Of a stretch of 64,000 nt of DNA, positions 25,605-39,372 are shown piece by piece. Position 1 is the stretch's first letter. Every line of letters begins with the position of its first letter. The notes beneath the pieces were generated by a model, which did not search any database, had not been told where the DNA came from, and saw nothing but the letters and a program-made list of their open reading frames with translations. The translations under genes and the position numbers were made by a program. Origin of the DNA: Halictus rubicundus (lineage: Eukaryota > Arthropoda > Insecta > Hymenoptera > Halictidae); contig NW_027489001.1 in NCBI RefSeq assembly GCF_050948215.1, positions 1 to 64,000 on the forward strand, given 5' to 3'.

Positions 25605-28050
25605 ATGCTATCCTATCCTCTATCCTATCCTATCCTCTATCCTATCCTATCCTCTATCCTATCCTGTCGTCTATCCTATATTATCCTCTATCCTATCCTA
25701 TCCTATCCTCTATCCTATCCTATCCTCTATCCTATCCTATCCTCTATCCTATCCTATTCTCTATCCTATCCTATCCTCTATCCTATCCTATCCTCTATCC
25801 CATCCTATCCTCTAACCTATCCTATCCTCTATCCTATCCTATCCTCTATCCTATCCTATCCTCTATCCTATCCTATCCTCAATCCTATCCTATCCTCTAT
25901 CCTACTCTATCCTCTATCCTATATTATCCTCTATCCTATCCCATCCTCTATCCTATCCTATCCTCTATCCTATCCTATCCTCTATCCTATCCTATCCTCT
26001 ATCCTATCCTATCCTCTATCCTATCCTATCCTCTATCCTATCCTATCCTCTATCCTATCCTATCCTCTATCCTATCCTATCCTCTAGTCTATCCTATCCT
26101 CTATCCTATCCTATCCTATCCTCTATCCTATCCTATCCTCTATCCTATCCTATCCTCTATCCTATATTATCCTCTATCCTATCCTATCCTATCCTCTATC
26201 CTATCCTATCCTCTATCCTATCCTATCCTCTATCCTATACTATTCTCTATCCTATCCTATCCTCTATCCTATCCTATCCTCTATCACATCCTATCCTCTA
26301 TCGTATCCTATCCTCTATCCTATCCTATCCTCTATCCTATCCTATCCTCTATCCTATCCTATCCTCTATCCTATATTATCCTCTATCCTATCCTATCCTA
26401 TCCTCTATCCTATCCTATCCTCTATCGTATCCTATCCTCTATCCTATCCTATCCTCTATCCTATCCTATCCTCTATCCTATCCTATCCTCTATCCTATCC
26501 TATTCTCTATCCTATCCTATCCTCTATCCTATCCTATCCTCTATCCTATCCTATCCTCTATCCTATCCTATCCTCTAACCTATCCTATCCTCTATCCTAT
26601 CCTATCCTCTATCCTATATTATCCTCTATCCTATCCTATCCTATCCTCTATCCTATCCTATCCTCTATCCTATCCTATCCTCTATCCTATCCTATTCTCT
26701 ATCCTATCCTATCCTCTATCCTATCCTATCCTCTATCCTATCCTATCCTCTATCCTATATTATCCTCTATCCTATCCTATCCTATCCTCTATCCTATCCT
26801 ATCCTCTATCCTATCCTATCCTCTATCCTATCCTATCCTCTATGCTATCCTATCCTCTATCCTATCCTATCCTCTATCCTATCCTATCCTCTATCCTATC
26901 CTATCGTCTATCCTATATTATCCTCTATCCTATCCTATCCTATCCTCTATCCTATCCTATCCTCTATCCTATCCTATCCTCTATCCTATCCTATTCTCTA
27001 TCCTATCCTATCCTCTATCCTATCCTATCCTCTATCCCATCCTATCCTCTATCCTATCCTATCCTCTATCCTATCCTATCCTCTATCCTATCCTATCCTC
27101 TATCCTACCCTATCCTCTATCCTATCCTATCTTCTATCCTATATTATCCTCTATCCTATCCCATCCTCTATCCTATCCTATCCTCTATTCTATCCTATCC
27201 TCTATCCTATCCTATCCTCTATCCTATCCTATCCTCTATCCTATATTATCCTCTATCCTATCCCATCCTCTATCCTATCCTATCCTCTATCCTATCCTAT
27301 CCTCTATCCTATCCTATCCTCTATCCTGTCCTATCCTCTATCCTATCCTATCATCTATCCTATCCTATCCTCTATCCTATCCTATCCTCTATCCTATCCT
27401 ATCCTCTATCCTATCCTATCCTCTATCCTATCCTATCCTCTATCCTATCCTATCCTCTATCCTATCCTATCCTCTATCCTATCCTATCCTCTATCCTATC
27501 CTATCCTCTATCCTATCCTATCCTCTATCCTATATTATCCTCTATCCTATCCTATCCTATCCTCTATCCTATCCTATCCTCTATCCTATCCTATCCTCTA
27601 TCCTATCCTATTCTCTATCCTATCCTATCCTCTATCCTATCCTATCCTCTATCCTATCCTATCCTCTATCGTATCCTATCCTCTATCCTATCCTATCCTC
27701 TATCCTATCCTATCCTCTATCCTATCCTATCCTCTATCCTATATTATCCTCTATCCTATCCTATCCTATCCTCTATCCTATCCTATCCTATCCTCTATCC
27801 TATCCTATCCTCTATCCTATCCTATCCTCTATGCTATCCTATCCTCTATCCTATCCTATCCTCTATCCTATCCTATCCTCTATCCTATCCTATCGTCTAT
27901 CCTATATTATCCTCTATCCTATCCTATCCTATCCTCTATCCTATCCTATCCTCTATCCTATCCTATCCTCTATCCTATCCTATTCTCTATCCTATCCTAT
28001 CCTCTATCCTATCCTATCCTCTATCCCATCCTATCCTGTATCCTATCCTA
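25605..28050 (+). repeat. Higher-order duplication, copy B (offset 3,720-3,721)
   Basis: Partner of 21,901-24,330. The match ends or is interrupted at about 28,050 by a small deletion after CTGTATCC, and similar sequence with CTCAATCC then resumes. Part of this copy is present again at a further offset of 2,332 bp. Confidence 0.88.
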
Positions 28051-28906
28051 TCCCTATCCTATCCTATCCTCTATCCTATCCTATCCTCTATCCTATCCTA
28101 TCCTCAATCCTATCCTATCCTCTATCCTATTCTATCCTCTATCCTATATTATCCTCTATCCTATCCCATCCTCTATCCTATCCTATCCTCTATCCTATCC
28201 TATCCTCTATCCTATCCTATCCTCTATCCTATCCTATCCTCTATCCTATCCTATCCTCTATCCTATCCTATCCTCTATCCTATCCTATCCTCTATCCTAT
28301 CCTATCCTCTATCCTATCCTATCCTCTATCCTATCCTATCCTATCCTCTATCCTATCCTATCCTCTATCCTATCCTATCCTCTATCCTATATTATCCTCT
28401 ATCCTATCCTATCCTATCCTCTATCCTATCCTATCCTCTATCCTATCCTATCCTCTATCCTATCCTATCCTCTATGCTATCCTATCCTCTATCCTATCCT
28501 ATCCTCTATACTATACTATTCTCTATCCTATCCTATCCTCTATCCTATCCTATCCTCTATCACATCCTATCCTCTATCGTATCCTATCCTCTATCCTATC
28601 CTATCCTCTATCCTATCCTATCCTCTATCCTATCCTATCCTCTATCCTATATTATCCTCTATCCTATCCTATCCTATCCTCTATCCTATCCTATCCTCTA
28701 TCCTATATTATCCTCTATCCTATCCTATCCTATCCTCTATCCTATCCTATCCTCTATCGTATCCTATCCTCTATCCTATCCTATCCTCTATCCTATCCTA
28801 TCCTCTATCCTATCCTATCCTCTATCCTATCCTATTCTCTATCCTATCCTATCCTCTATCCTATCCTATCCTCTATCCTATCCTATCCTCTATCCTATCC
28901 TATCCT

Positions 28907-29690
28907 CTAACCTATCCTATCCTCTATCCTATCCTATCCTCTATCCTATATTATCCTCTATCCTATCCTATCCTATCCTCTATCCTATCCTATCCTCTAT
29001 CCTATCCTATCCTCTATCCTATCCTATTCTCTATCCTATCCTATCCTCTATCCTATCCTATCCTCTATCCTATCCTATCCTCTATCCTATATTATCCTCT
29101 ATCCTATCCTATCCTATCCTCTATCCTATCCTATCCTCTATCCTATCCTATCCTCTATCCTATCCTATCCTCTATGCTATCCTATCCTCTATCCTATCCT
29201 ATCCTCTATCCTATCCTATCCTCTATCCTATCCTATCGTCTATCCTATATTATCCTCTATCCTATCCTATCCTATCCTCTATCCTATCCTATCCTCTATC
29301 CTATCCTATCCTCTATCCTATCCTATTCTCTATCCTATCCTATCCTCTATCCTATCCTATCCTCTATCCCATCCTATCCTCTATCCTATCCTATCCTCTA
29401 TCCTATCCTATCCTCTATCCTATCCTATCCTCTATCCTACCCTATCCTCTATCCTATCCTATCTTCTATCCTATATTATCCTCTATCCTATCCCATCCTC
29501 TATCCTATCCTATCCTCTATTCTATCCTATCCTCTATCCTATCCTATCCTCTATCCTATCCTATCCTCTATCCTATATTATCCTCTATCCTATCCCATCC
29601 TCTATCCTATCCTATCCTCTATCCTATCCTATCCTCTATCCTATCCTATCCTCTATCCTGTCCTATCCTCTATCCTATCCTATCATCTAT
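28907..29690 (+). repeat. Higher-order duplication, copy C (2,332 bp after copy B)
   Basis: Landmarks of copy B recur exactly 2,332 bp later: CTAACCTATCC at 26,575 and 28,907, ATGCTATCC at 26,842 and 29,174, CTATCCCATCC at 27,032 and 29,364, and TATCATCTATCC at 27,349 and 29,681. The match may continue past 29,690. This makes three copies of the segment that starts near 22,855 in copy A. Confidence 0.82.
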
Positions 29691-31932
29691 CCTATCCTAT
29701 CCTCTATCCTATCCTATCCTCTATCCTATCCTATCCTCTATCCTATCCTATCCTCTATCCTATCCTATCCTCTATCCTATCCTATCCTCTATCCTATCCT
29801 ATCCTCTATCCTATCCTATCCTCTATCCTATCCTATCCTCTATCCTATCCTATCCTCTATCCTATATTATCCTCTATCCTATCCTATCCTATCCTCTATC
29901 CTATCCTATCCTCTATCCTATCCTATCCTCTATCCTATCCTATTCTCTATCCTATTCTCTATCCTATCCTATCCTCTATCCTATCCTATCCTCTATCCTA
30001 TCCTATCCTCTATCGTATCCTATCCTCTATCCTATCCTATCCTCTATCCTATCCTATCCTCTATCCTATCCTATCCTCTATCCTATATTATCCTCTATCC
30101 TATCCTATCCTATCCTCTATCCTATCCTATCCTATCCTCTATCCTATCCTATCCTCTATCCTATCCTATCCTCTATGCTATCCTATCCTCTATCCTATCC
30201 TATCCTCTATCCTATCCTATCCTCTATCCTATCCTATCGTCTATCCTATATTATCCTCTATCCTATCCTATCCTATCCTCTATCCTATCCTATCCTCTAT
30301 CCTATCCTATCCTCTATCCTATCCTATTCTCTATCCTATCCTATCCTCTATCCTATCCTATCCTCTATCCCATCCTATCCTGTATCCTATCCTATCCTCT
30401 ATCCTATCCTATCCTCTATCCTATCCTATCCTCTATCCTATCCTATCCTCAATCCTATCCTATCCTCTATCCTATTCTATCCTCTATCCTATATTATCCT
30501 CTATCCTATCCCATCCTCTATCCTATCCTATCCTCTATCCTATCCTATCCTCTATCCTATCCTATCCTCTATCGTATCCTATCCTCTACCCTATCCTATC
30601 CTCTATCCTATCCTATCCTCTATCCTATCCTATCCTCTATCCTATATTATCCTCTATCCTATCCTATCCTATCCTCTATCCTATCCTATCCTCTATCCTA
30701 TCCTATCCTCTATCCTATCCTATCCTCTATGCTATCCTATCCTCTATCCTATCCTATCCTCTATCCTATCCTATCCTCTATCCTATCCTATCGTCTATCC
30801 TATATTATCCTCTATCCTATCCTATCCTATCCTCTATCCTATCCTATCCTCTATCCTATCCTATCCTCTATCCTATCCTATTCTCTATCCTATCCTATCC
30901 TCTATCCTATCCTATCCTCTATCCTATCCTATCCTCTATCCTATCCTATCCTCTATCCTATCCTATCCTCTATCCTATATTATCCTCTATCCTATCCTAT
31001 CCTATCCTCTATCCTATCCTATCCTCTATCCTATCCTATCCTCTATCCTATCCTAGTTCTCTATCCTATCCTATCCTCTATCCTATCCTATCCTCTATCC
31101 TATCCTATCCTCTATCGTATCCTATCCTCTATCCTATCCTATCCTCTATCCTATCCTATCCTCTATCCTATCCTATCCTCTATCCTATATTATCCTCTAT
31201 CCTATCCTATCCTATCCTCTATCCTATCCTATCCTCTATCCTATCCTATCCTCTATCCTATCCTATCCTCTATGCTATCCTATCCTCTATCCTATCCTAT
31301 CCTCTATCCTATCCTATCCTCTATCCTATCCTATCGTCTATCCTATATTATCCTCTATCCTATCCTATCCTATCCTCTATCCTATCCTATCCTCTATCCT
31401 ATCCTATCCTCTATCCTATCCTATTCTCTATCCTATCCTATCCTCTATCCTATCCTATCCTCTATCCATCCTATCCTGTATCCTATCCTATCCTCTATCC
31501 TATCCTATCCTCTATCCTATCCTATCCTCTATCCTATCCTATCCTCAATCCTATCCTATCCTCTATCCTATTCTATCCTCTATCCTATATTATCCTCTAT
31601 CCTATCCCATCCTCTATCCTATCCTATCCTCTATCCTATCCTATCCTCTATCCTATCCTAATCCTCTATCCTATCCTATCCTCTATCCTATCCTATCCTC
31701 TATCCTATCCTATCCTCTATCCTATCCTATCCTCTATCCTATCCTATCCTCTATCCTATCCTATCCTCTATCCTATCCTATCCTCTATCCTATCCTATCC
31801 TATCCTCTATCCTATCCTATCCTCTATCCTATCCTATCCTCTATCCTATATTATCCTCTATCCTATCCTATCCTATCCTCTATCCTATCCTATCCTCTAT
31901 CCTATCCTATCCTCTATCCTATCCTATCCTCT

Positions 31933-32650
31933 ATGCTATCCTATCCTCTATCCTATCCTATCCTCTATCCTATACTATTCTCTATCCTATCCTATCCTCT
32001 ATCCTATCCTATCCTCTATCACATCCTATCCTCTATCGTATCCTATCCTCTATCCTATCCTATCCTCTATCCTATCCTATCCTCTATCCTATCCTATCCT
32101 CTATCCTATATTATCCTCTATCCTATCCTATCCTATCCTCTATCCTATCCTATCCTCTATCGTATCCTATCCTCTATCCTACCCTATCCTCTATCCTATC
32201 CTATCCTCTATCCTATCCTATCCTCTATCCTATCCTATTCTCTATCCTATCCTATCCTCTATCCTATCCTATCCTCTATCCTATCCTATCCTCTATCCTA
32301 TCCTATCCTCTATCCTATCCTATCCTCTATCCTATCCTATCCTCTATCCTATATTATCCTCTATCCTATCCTATCCTATCCTCTATCCTATCCTATCCTC
32401 TATCCTATCCTATCCTCTATCCTATCCTATTCTCTATCCTATCCTATCCTCTATCCTATCCTATCCTCTATCCTATCCTATCCTCTATCGTATCCTATCC
32501 TCTACCCTATCCTATCCTCTATCCTATCCTATCCTCTATCCTATCCTATCCTCTATCCTATATTATCCTCTATCCTATCCTATCCTATCCTCTATCCTAT
32601 CCTATCCTCTATCCTATCCTATCCTCTATGCTATCCTATCCTCTATCCTA
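31933..32650 (+). repeat. Higher-order duplication, 1,548-bp offset, first copy
   Basis: Variants recur 1,548 bp downstream: CTATGCTATCC (ATG at 31,933 and 33,481), ATCACATCC (ACATCC at 32,021 and 33,569), CTACCCTATCC (32,179 and 33,727), a second CTACCC (32,502 and 34,050) and a second ATGCTATCC (32,628 and 34,176). The copies diverge soon after the last landmark. Confidence 0.85.
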
Positions 32651-33444
32651 TCCTATCCTCTATCGTATCCTATCCTCTATCCTATCCTATCCTCTATCCT
32701 ATCCTATCCTCTATCCTATCCTATCCTCTATCCTATATTATCCTCTATCCTATCCTATCCTATCCTCTATCCTATCCTATCCTCTATCCTATCCTATCCT
32801 CTATCCTATCCTATCCTCTATGCTATCCTATCCTCTATCCTATCCTATCCTCTATCCTATCCTATCCTCTATCCTATCCTATCGTCTATCCTATATTATC
32901 CTCTATCCTATCCTATCCTATCCTCTATCCTATCCTATCCTCTATCCTATCCTATCCTCTATCCTATCCTATTCTCTATCCTATCCTATCCTCTATCCTA
33001 TCCTATCCTCTATCCCATCCTATCCTGTATCCTATCCTATCCTCTATCCTATCCTATCCTCTATCCTATCCTATCCTCTATCCTATCCTATCCTCAATCC
33101 TATCCTATCCTCTATCCTATTCTATCCTCTATCCTATATTATCCTCTATCCTATCCCATCCTCTATCCTATCCTATCCTCTATCCTATCCTATCCTCTAT
33201 CCTATCCTATCCTCTATCCTATCCTATCCTCTATCCTATCCTATCCTCTATCCTATCCTATCCTCTATCCTATCCTATCCTCTATCCTATCCTATCCTCT
33301 ATCCTATCCTATCCTCTATCCTATCCTATCCTCTATCCTATCCTATCCTATCCTCTATCCTATCCTATCCTCTATCCTATCCTATCCTCTATCCTATATT
33401 ATCCTCTATCCTATCCTATCCTATCCTCTATCCTATCCTATCCT

Positions 33445-34774
33445 CTATCCTATCCTATCCTCTATCCTATCCTATCCTCTATGCTATCCTATCCTCTATC
33501 CTATCCTATCCTCTATCCTATACTATTCTCTATCCTATCCTATCCTCTATCCTATCCTATCCTCTATCACATCCTATCCTCTATCGTATCCTATCCTCTA
33601 TCCTATCCTATCCTCTATCCTATCCTATCCTCTATCCTATCCTATCCTCTATCCTATATTATCCTCTATCCTATCCTATCCTATCCTCTATCCTATCCTA
33701 TCCTCTATCGTATCCTATCCTCTATCCTACCCTATCCTCTATCCTATCCTATCCTCTATCCTATCCTATCCTCTATCCTATCCTATTCTCTATCCTATCC
33801 TATCCTCTATCCTATCCTATCCTCTATCCTATCCTATCCTCTATCCTATCCTATCCTCTATCCTATCCTATCCTCTATCCTATCCTATCCTCTATCCTAT
33901 ATTATCCTCTATCCTATCCTATCCTATCCTCTATCCTATCCTATCCTCTATCCTATCCTATCCTCTATCCTATCCTATTCTCTATCCTATCCTATCCTCT
34001 ATCCTATCCTATCCTCTATCCTATCCTATCCTCTATCGTATCCTATCCTCTACCCTATCCTATCCTCTATCCTATCCTATCCTCTATCCTATCCTATCCT
34101 CTATCCTATATTATCCTCTATCCTATCCTATCCTATCCTCTATCCTATCCTATCCTCTATCCTATCCTATCCTCTATGCTATCCTATCCTCTATCCTATC
34201 CTATCCTCTATCCTATCCTATCCTCTATCCTATCCTATCGTCTATCCTATATTATCCTCTATCCTATCCTATCCTATCCTCTATCCTATCCTATCGTCTA
34301 TCCTATCCTATCCTCTATCCTATCCTATTCTCTATCCTATCCTATCCTCTATCCTATCCTATCCTCTATCCCATCCTATCCTCTATCCTATCCTATCCTC
34401 TATCATATCCTATCCTCTATCCTATCCTATCCTCAATCCTATCCTATCCTCTATCCTATTCTATCCTCTATCCTATATTATCCTCTATCCTATCCCATCC
34501 TCTATCCTATCCTATCCTCTATCCTATCCTATCCTCTATCCTATCCTATCCTCTATCCTCTCCTATCCTCTATCCTATCCTGTCCTCTATCCTATCCTAT
34601 CCTCTATCCTATCCTATCCTCTATCCTATCCTATCCTCTATCCTATCCTATCCTCTATCCTATCCTATCCTCTATCCTATCCTATCCTATCCTCTATCCT
34701 ATCCTATCCTCTATCCTATATTATCCTCTATCCTGTCCTATCCTAACCTCTATCCTATCCTATCCTCTATCCTA
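33445..34774 (+). repeat. Right arm of a long inverted duplication
   Basis: Forward partner of 1-1,330 (coordinates sum to 34,775). The shared run of rare variants includes TATCACATCC, CTATCGTATCC, CTACCC, a CTATTCTATCC followed by CTATATTATCCTC, CTATCCTCTCC/CTGTCC forms and the CTGTCCTATCCTAACC end near 34,733. The contiguous ordered match distinguishes this partner from other related blocks on the + strand such as 31,933-32,650. Confidence 0.88.
33481..34198 (+). repeat. Higher-order duplication, 1,548-bp offset, second copy
   Basis: Partner of 31,933-32,650. This copy lies inside the forward partner of the inverted duplication, so the same variants also appear, reverse-complemented, near 580-1,295. 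Confidence 0.85.
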
Positions 34775-35239
34775 TCCTATCCTCTATCCTATACTATTCT
34801 CTATCCTATCCTATCCTCTATCCTATCCTATCCTCTATCCCATCCTATCCTCTATCGTATCCTATCCTCTATCCTATCCTATCCTCTATCCTATCCTATC
34901 CTCTATCCTATCCTATCCTCTATCCTATATTATCCTCTATCCTATCCTATCCTATCCTCTATCCTATCCTATCCTCTATCGTATCCTATCCTCTATCCTA
35001 TCCTATCCTCTATCCTATCCTATCCTCTATCCTATCCTATCCTCTATCCTATCCTATCCTCTATCCTATCCTATCCTCTATCCTATCCTATCCTCTATCC
35101 TATCCTATCCTCTATCCTATCCTCTCCTCTATCCTATATTATCCTCTATCCTATCCTATCCTATCCTCTATCCTATACTATCCTCTATCCTATCCTATCC
35201 TCTATCCTATACTATCCTCTATCCTATCCTATCCTCTAT

Positions 35240-35640
35240 CCTATCCTATCCTCTATATTATCCTATCCTCTATTCTATCCTATCCTCTATCCTATCCTCT
35301 ATCCTATCCTATCCTGTATCCTATCCTATCCTCTATCCTATCCTATCCTCTATCCTATCCTATCCTCTATCCGATCCTCTATCCGATCCTATCCTGTATC
35401 CTATCCTATCCTCTATCAGATCCTCTATCCTATCCTATCAGCTATCGTATCCTCTATCGTATCCTATCCTCTATCCTATCATATCCTCTATCCTATCCTA
35501 TCCTCTATCCTATCCTATCCTCTATCCGATCCTCTATCCTATCCTATCCTCTATCCTATTCTATCCTCTATCCTATCCTATCCTCTATCCTATCCTCTAT
35601 CCTATCCTATCCTCTATCCTATCCTATCCTCTATCCTATC
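35240..35640 (+). repeat. Dispersed duplicate block with CCGATCC/CAGATCC/CAGCTATCG variants
   Basis: An unusual run of variants, CCGATCC twice, CTGTATCC, TATCAGATCC, then TATCAGCTATCG at about 35,437, recurs 7,750 bp downstream (CCGATCC at 35,371 and 43,121). Related but less complete versions with CAGATCC or CAGATGC occur near 53,594, 56,200, 59,606, 60,354 and 63,018. Confidence 0.8.
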
Positions 35641-36579
35641 CTATCCTCTATCCTATATTATCCTCTATCCTATCCCATCCTCTATCCTATCCTATCCTCT
35701 ATCCTATCCTATCCTCTATCCTATCCTTTCTTCTATCCTATCCTATTCTCTATCCTATCCTATCCTCTATCCTATCCTATTCTCTATCCTATCCAATCCT
35801 CTATCCTATCCTATCCTCTATCCTATTCTATCCTCCATCCTATCCAATCCTATATCGTATCCTCTATCCTATCCTTATCCTCTATAGTATCCTATCCCCT
35901 ATCCTATCCTATCCTCTATCCTATCCTATCCTCTATCCTATCCTATCCTCTATCCTATCCTATCCTCTATCCTATCCTATCCTCCATCCTATCCTATCCT
36001 CTATCCTATATTATCCTCTATCCTATCCCATCCTCTATCCTATCCTATCCTCTATCCTATCCTATCCTCTATCCTATCCTATCCTCTAAAATATCCTATC
36101 CTCTATCCTATCCTATCCTCTATCCTATCCTATCCTCTATCCTATCCAATCCTATATCCTATCCTCTATCATATCCTATCCTCTATCCTATCCTATCCTC
36201 TATCCTATCCTATCCTCTATCCTATCCTATCCTCTATCCGATCCTCTATCCTCTCCTATCCTCTATCCTATTCTATCCTCTATCCTATCCTATCCTCTAT
36301 CCTATCCTCTATCCTATCCTATCCTCTATCCTATCCTATCCTCTATCCTATCCTATCCTCTATCCTATATTATCCTCTATCCTATCCCATCCTCTATCCT
36401 ATCCTATCCTCTATCCTATCCTATCCTCTATCCTATCCTTTCTTCTATCCTATCCTATTCTCTATCCTATCCTATCCTCTATCCTATCCTGTTCTCTATC
36501 CTATCCAATCCTCTATCCTATCCTATCCTCTATCCTATTCTATCCTCCATCCTATCCAATCCTATATCGTATCCTCTAT

Positions 36580-38969
36580 CCTATCCTATCCTCCATCCTA
36601 TCCTTATCCTCTATCGTATCCTATCCCCTATCCTATCCTATCCTCTATCCTATCCTATCCTCTATCCTATCCTATCCTCTATCCTATCCTATCCTCTATC
36701 CTATCCTATCCTCCATCCTATCCTATCCTCTATCCTATATTATCCTCTATCCTATCCCATCCTCTATCCTATCCTATCCTCTATCCTATCCTATCCTCTA
36801 TCCTATCCTATCCTCTAAAATATCCTATCCTCTATCCTATCCTATCCTCTATCCTATCCTATCCTCTATCCTATCCAATCCTATATCCTATCCTCTATCA
36901 TATCCTATCCTCTATCCTATCCTATCCTCTATCCTATCCTATCCTCTATCCTATCCTATCCTCTATCCTATATTATCCTCTATCCTATCCCATCCTCTAT
37001 CCTATCCTATCCTCTATCCTATCCTATCCTCTATCCTATCCTTTCTTCTATCCTATCCTATTCTCTATCCTATCCTATCCTCTATCCTATCCTATTCTCT
37101 ATCCTATCCAATCCTCTATCCTATCCTATCCTCTATCCTATTCTATCCTCCATCCTATCCAATCCTATATCGTATCCTCTATCCTATCCTTATCCTCTAT
37201 CGTATCCTATCCCCTATCCTATCCTATCCTCTATCCTATCCTATCCTCTATCCTATCCTATCCTCTATCCTATCCTATCCTCTATCCTATCCTATCCTCC
37301 ATCCTATCCTATCCTCTATCCTATATTATCCTCTATCCTATCCCATCCTCTATCCTATCCTATCCTCTATCCTATCCTATCCTCTATCCTATCCTATCCT
37401 CTAAAATATCCTATCCTCTATCCTATCCTATCCTCTATCCTATCCTATCCTCTATCCTATCCAATCCTATATCCTATCCTCTATCATATCCTATCCTCTA
37501 TCCTATCCTATCCTCTATCCTATCCTATCCTCTATCCTATCCTATCCTCTATCCGATCCTCTATCCTATCCTATCCTCTATCCTATTCTATCCTCTATCC
37601 TATCCTATCCTCTATCCTATCCTCTATCCTATCCTATCCTCTATCCTATCCTATCCTCTATCCTATATTATCCTCTATCCTATCCCATCCTCTATCCTAT
37701 CCTATCCTCTATCCTATCCTATCCTCTATCCTATCCTTTCTTCTATCCTATCCTATTCTCTATCCTATCCTATCCTCTATCCTATCCTGTTCTCTATCCT
37801 ATCCAATCCTCTATCCTATCCTATCCTCTATCCTATTCTATCCTCCATCCTATCCAATCCTATATCGTATCCTCTATCCTATCCTATCCTCCATCCTATC
37901 CTTATCCTCTATCGTATCCTATCCCCTATCCTATCCTATCCTCTATCCTATCCTATCCTCTATCCTATCCTATCCTCTATCCTATCCTATCCTCTATCCT
38001 ATCCTATCCTCCATCCTATCCTATCCTCTATCCTATATTATCCTCTATCCTATCCCATCCTCTATCCTATCCTATCCTCTATCCTATCCTATCCTCTATC
38101 CTATCCTATCCTCTAAAATATCCTATCCTCTATCCTATCCTATCCTCTATCCTATCCTATCCTCGATCCTATCCAATCCTATATCCTATCCTCTATCATA
38201 TCCTATCCTCTATCCTATCCTATCCTCTATCCTATCCTATCCTCTATCCTATCCTATCCTATCCTATATCCTATCCTTATCCTCTATCGTATCCTATCCT
38301 CTACCCTATCCTATCCTCTATCCTATCCTATCCTCTATCCTATTAAATCCTATATCGTATCCTCTATCGTATCCTATCCTCTATCCTATTAAATCCTATA
38401 TCGTATCCTCTATCGTATCCTATCCTCTATCCTATTAAATCCTATATCGTATCCTCTATCCTATCCTATCCTCTATCGTATCCTATCCTCTATCCTATCC
38501 TATCCTCTATCCTATCCTATCCTCTATCCTATCCTATCCTCTATCCTATCCTATCCTCTAAAATATCCTATCCTCTATCCTATCCTATCCTCTATCCTAT
38601 CCTATCCTCTATCCTATATTATCCTCTATCCTATCCCATCCTCTATCCTATCCTATCCTCTATCCTATCCTATCCTCTATCCTATCCTTTCCTCTATCCT
38701 ATCCTATTCTCTATCCTATCCTATCCTCTATCCTATCCTATTCTCTATCCTATCCAATCCTCTATCCTATCCTATCCTCTATCATATTCAATCCTCTATC
38801 CTATCCTATCCTCTATCATATCCTATGCTCTATCCTATCCTATCCACTATAATATCCTATCCTCTATCCTATCCTATCCTCTATCCTATCCTATCCTATA
38901 TCCTATTCTCTATCCTATCCTATCCTCTATCGTATCCTATCCTCTATCCTATCCTATCCTCTATCGTAT
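36580..38969 (+). repeat. Higher-order duplication (offset 2,793 falling to 2,781), first copy
   Basis: CTAAAATATCC occurs at 36,815, 37,401, 38,113 and 38,558 (gaps 586, 712, 445). The same series occurs in the second copy at 39,608, 40,194, 40,894 and 41,339 (gaps 586, 700, 445). TCCTTATCC at 36,601 pairs with 39,394, and CTATGCTC at 38,823 pairs with 41,604. The 12-bp change in offset equals one short monomer. Confidence 0.87.
38341..38460 (+). repeat. 46-bp triplet of the CTATTAAATCC variant
   Basis: TATTAAATCCTATATCG starts at 38,341, 38,387 and 38,433, exactly 46 bp apart (17 + 17 + 12). The same triplet appears in the duplicated block at 41,122, 41,168 and 41,214. Single copies of this variant recur from 38.98 to 51.1 kb and one lies at 19,741. 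This shows amplification at three scales: monomer, 46-bp unit and 2.8-kb block. Confidence 0.88.
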
Positions 38970-39372
38970 CCTATCCTCTATCCTATTAAATCCTATATCG
39001 TATCCTCTATCCTATCCTATCCTCTATCGTATCCTATCCTCTATCCTATCCTATCCTCTATCCTATCCTATCCTCTATCCTATCCTATCCTCTATCCTAT
39101 ATTATCCTCTATCCTATCCCATCCTCTATCCTATCCTATCCTCTATCCTATCCTATCCTCTATCCTATCCTATCCTCTATCATATCCTATCCTCTATCCT
39201 ATCCTATCCTGTATCCTATCCTATCCTCCATCCTATCCTATCCTCTATCCTATCCTATCCTGTATCATATCCTATCCTCTATCCTATCCTATCCTCTATC
39301 CTATCCTATCCTCTATCATATCCTATCCTCTATCCTATCCTATCCTCTATCCTATCCTATCCTCTATCCTAT

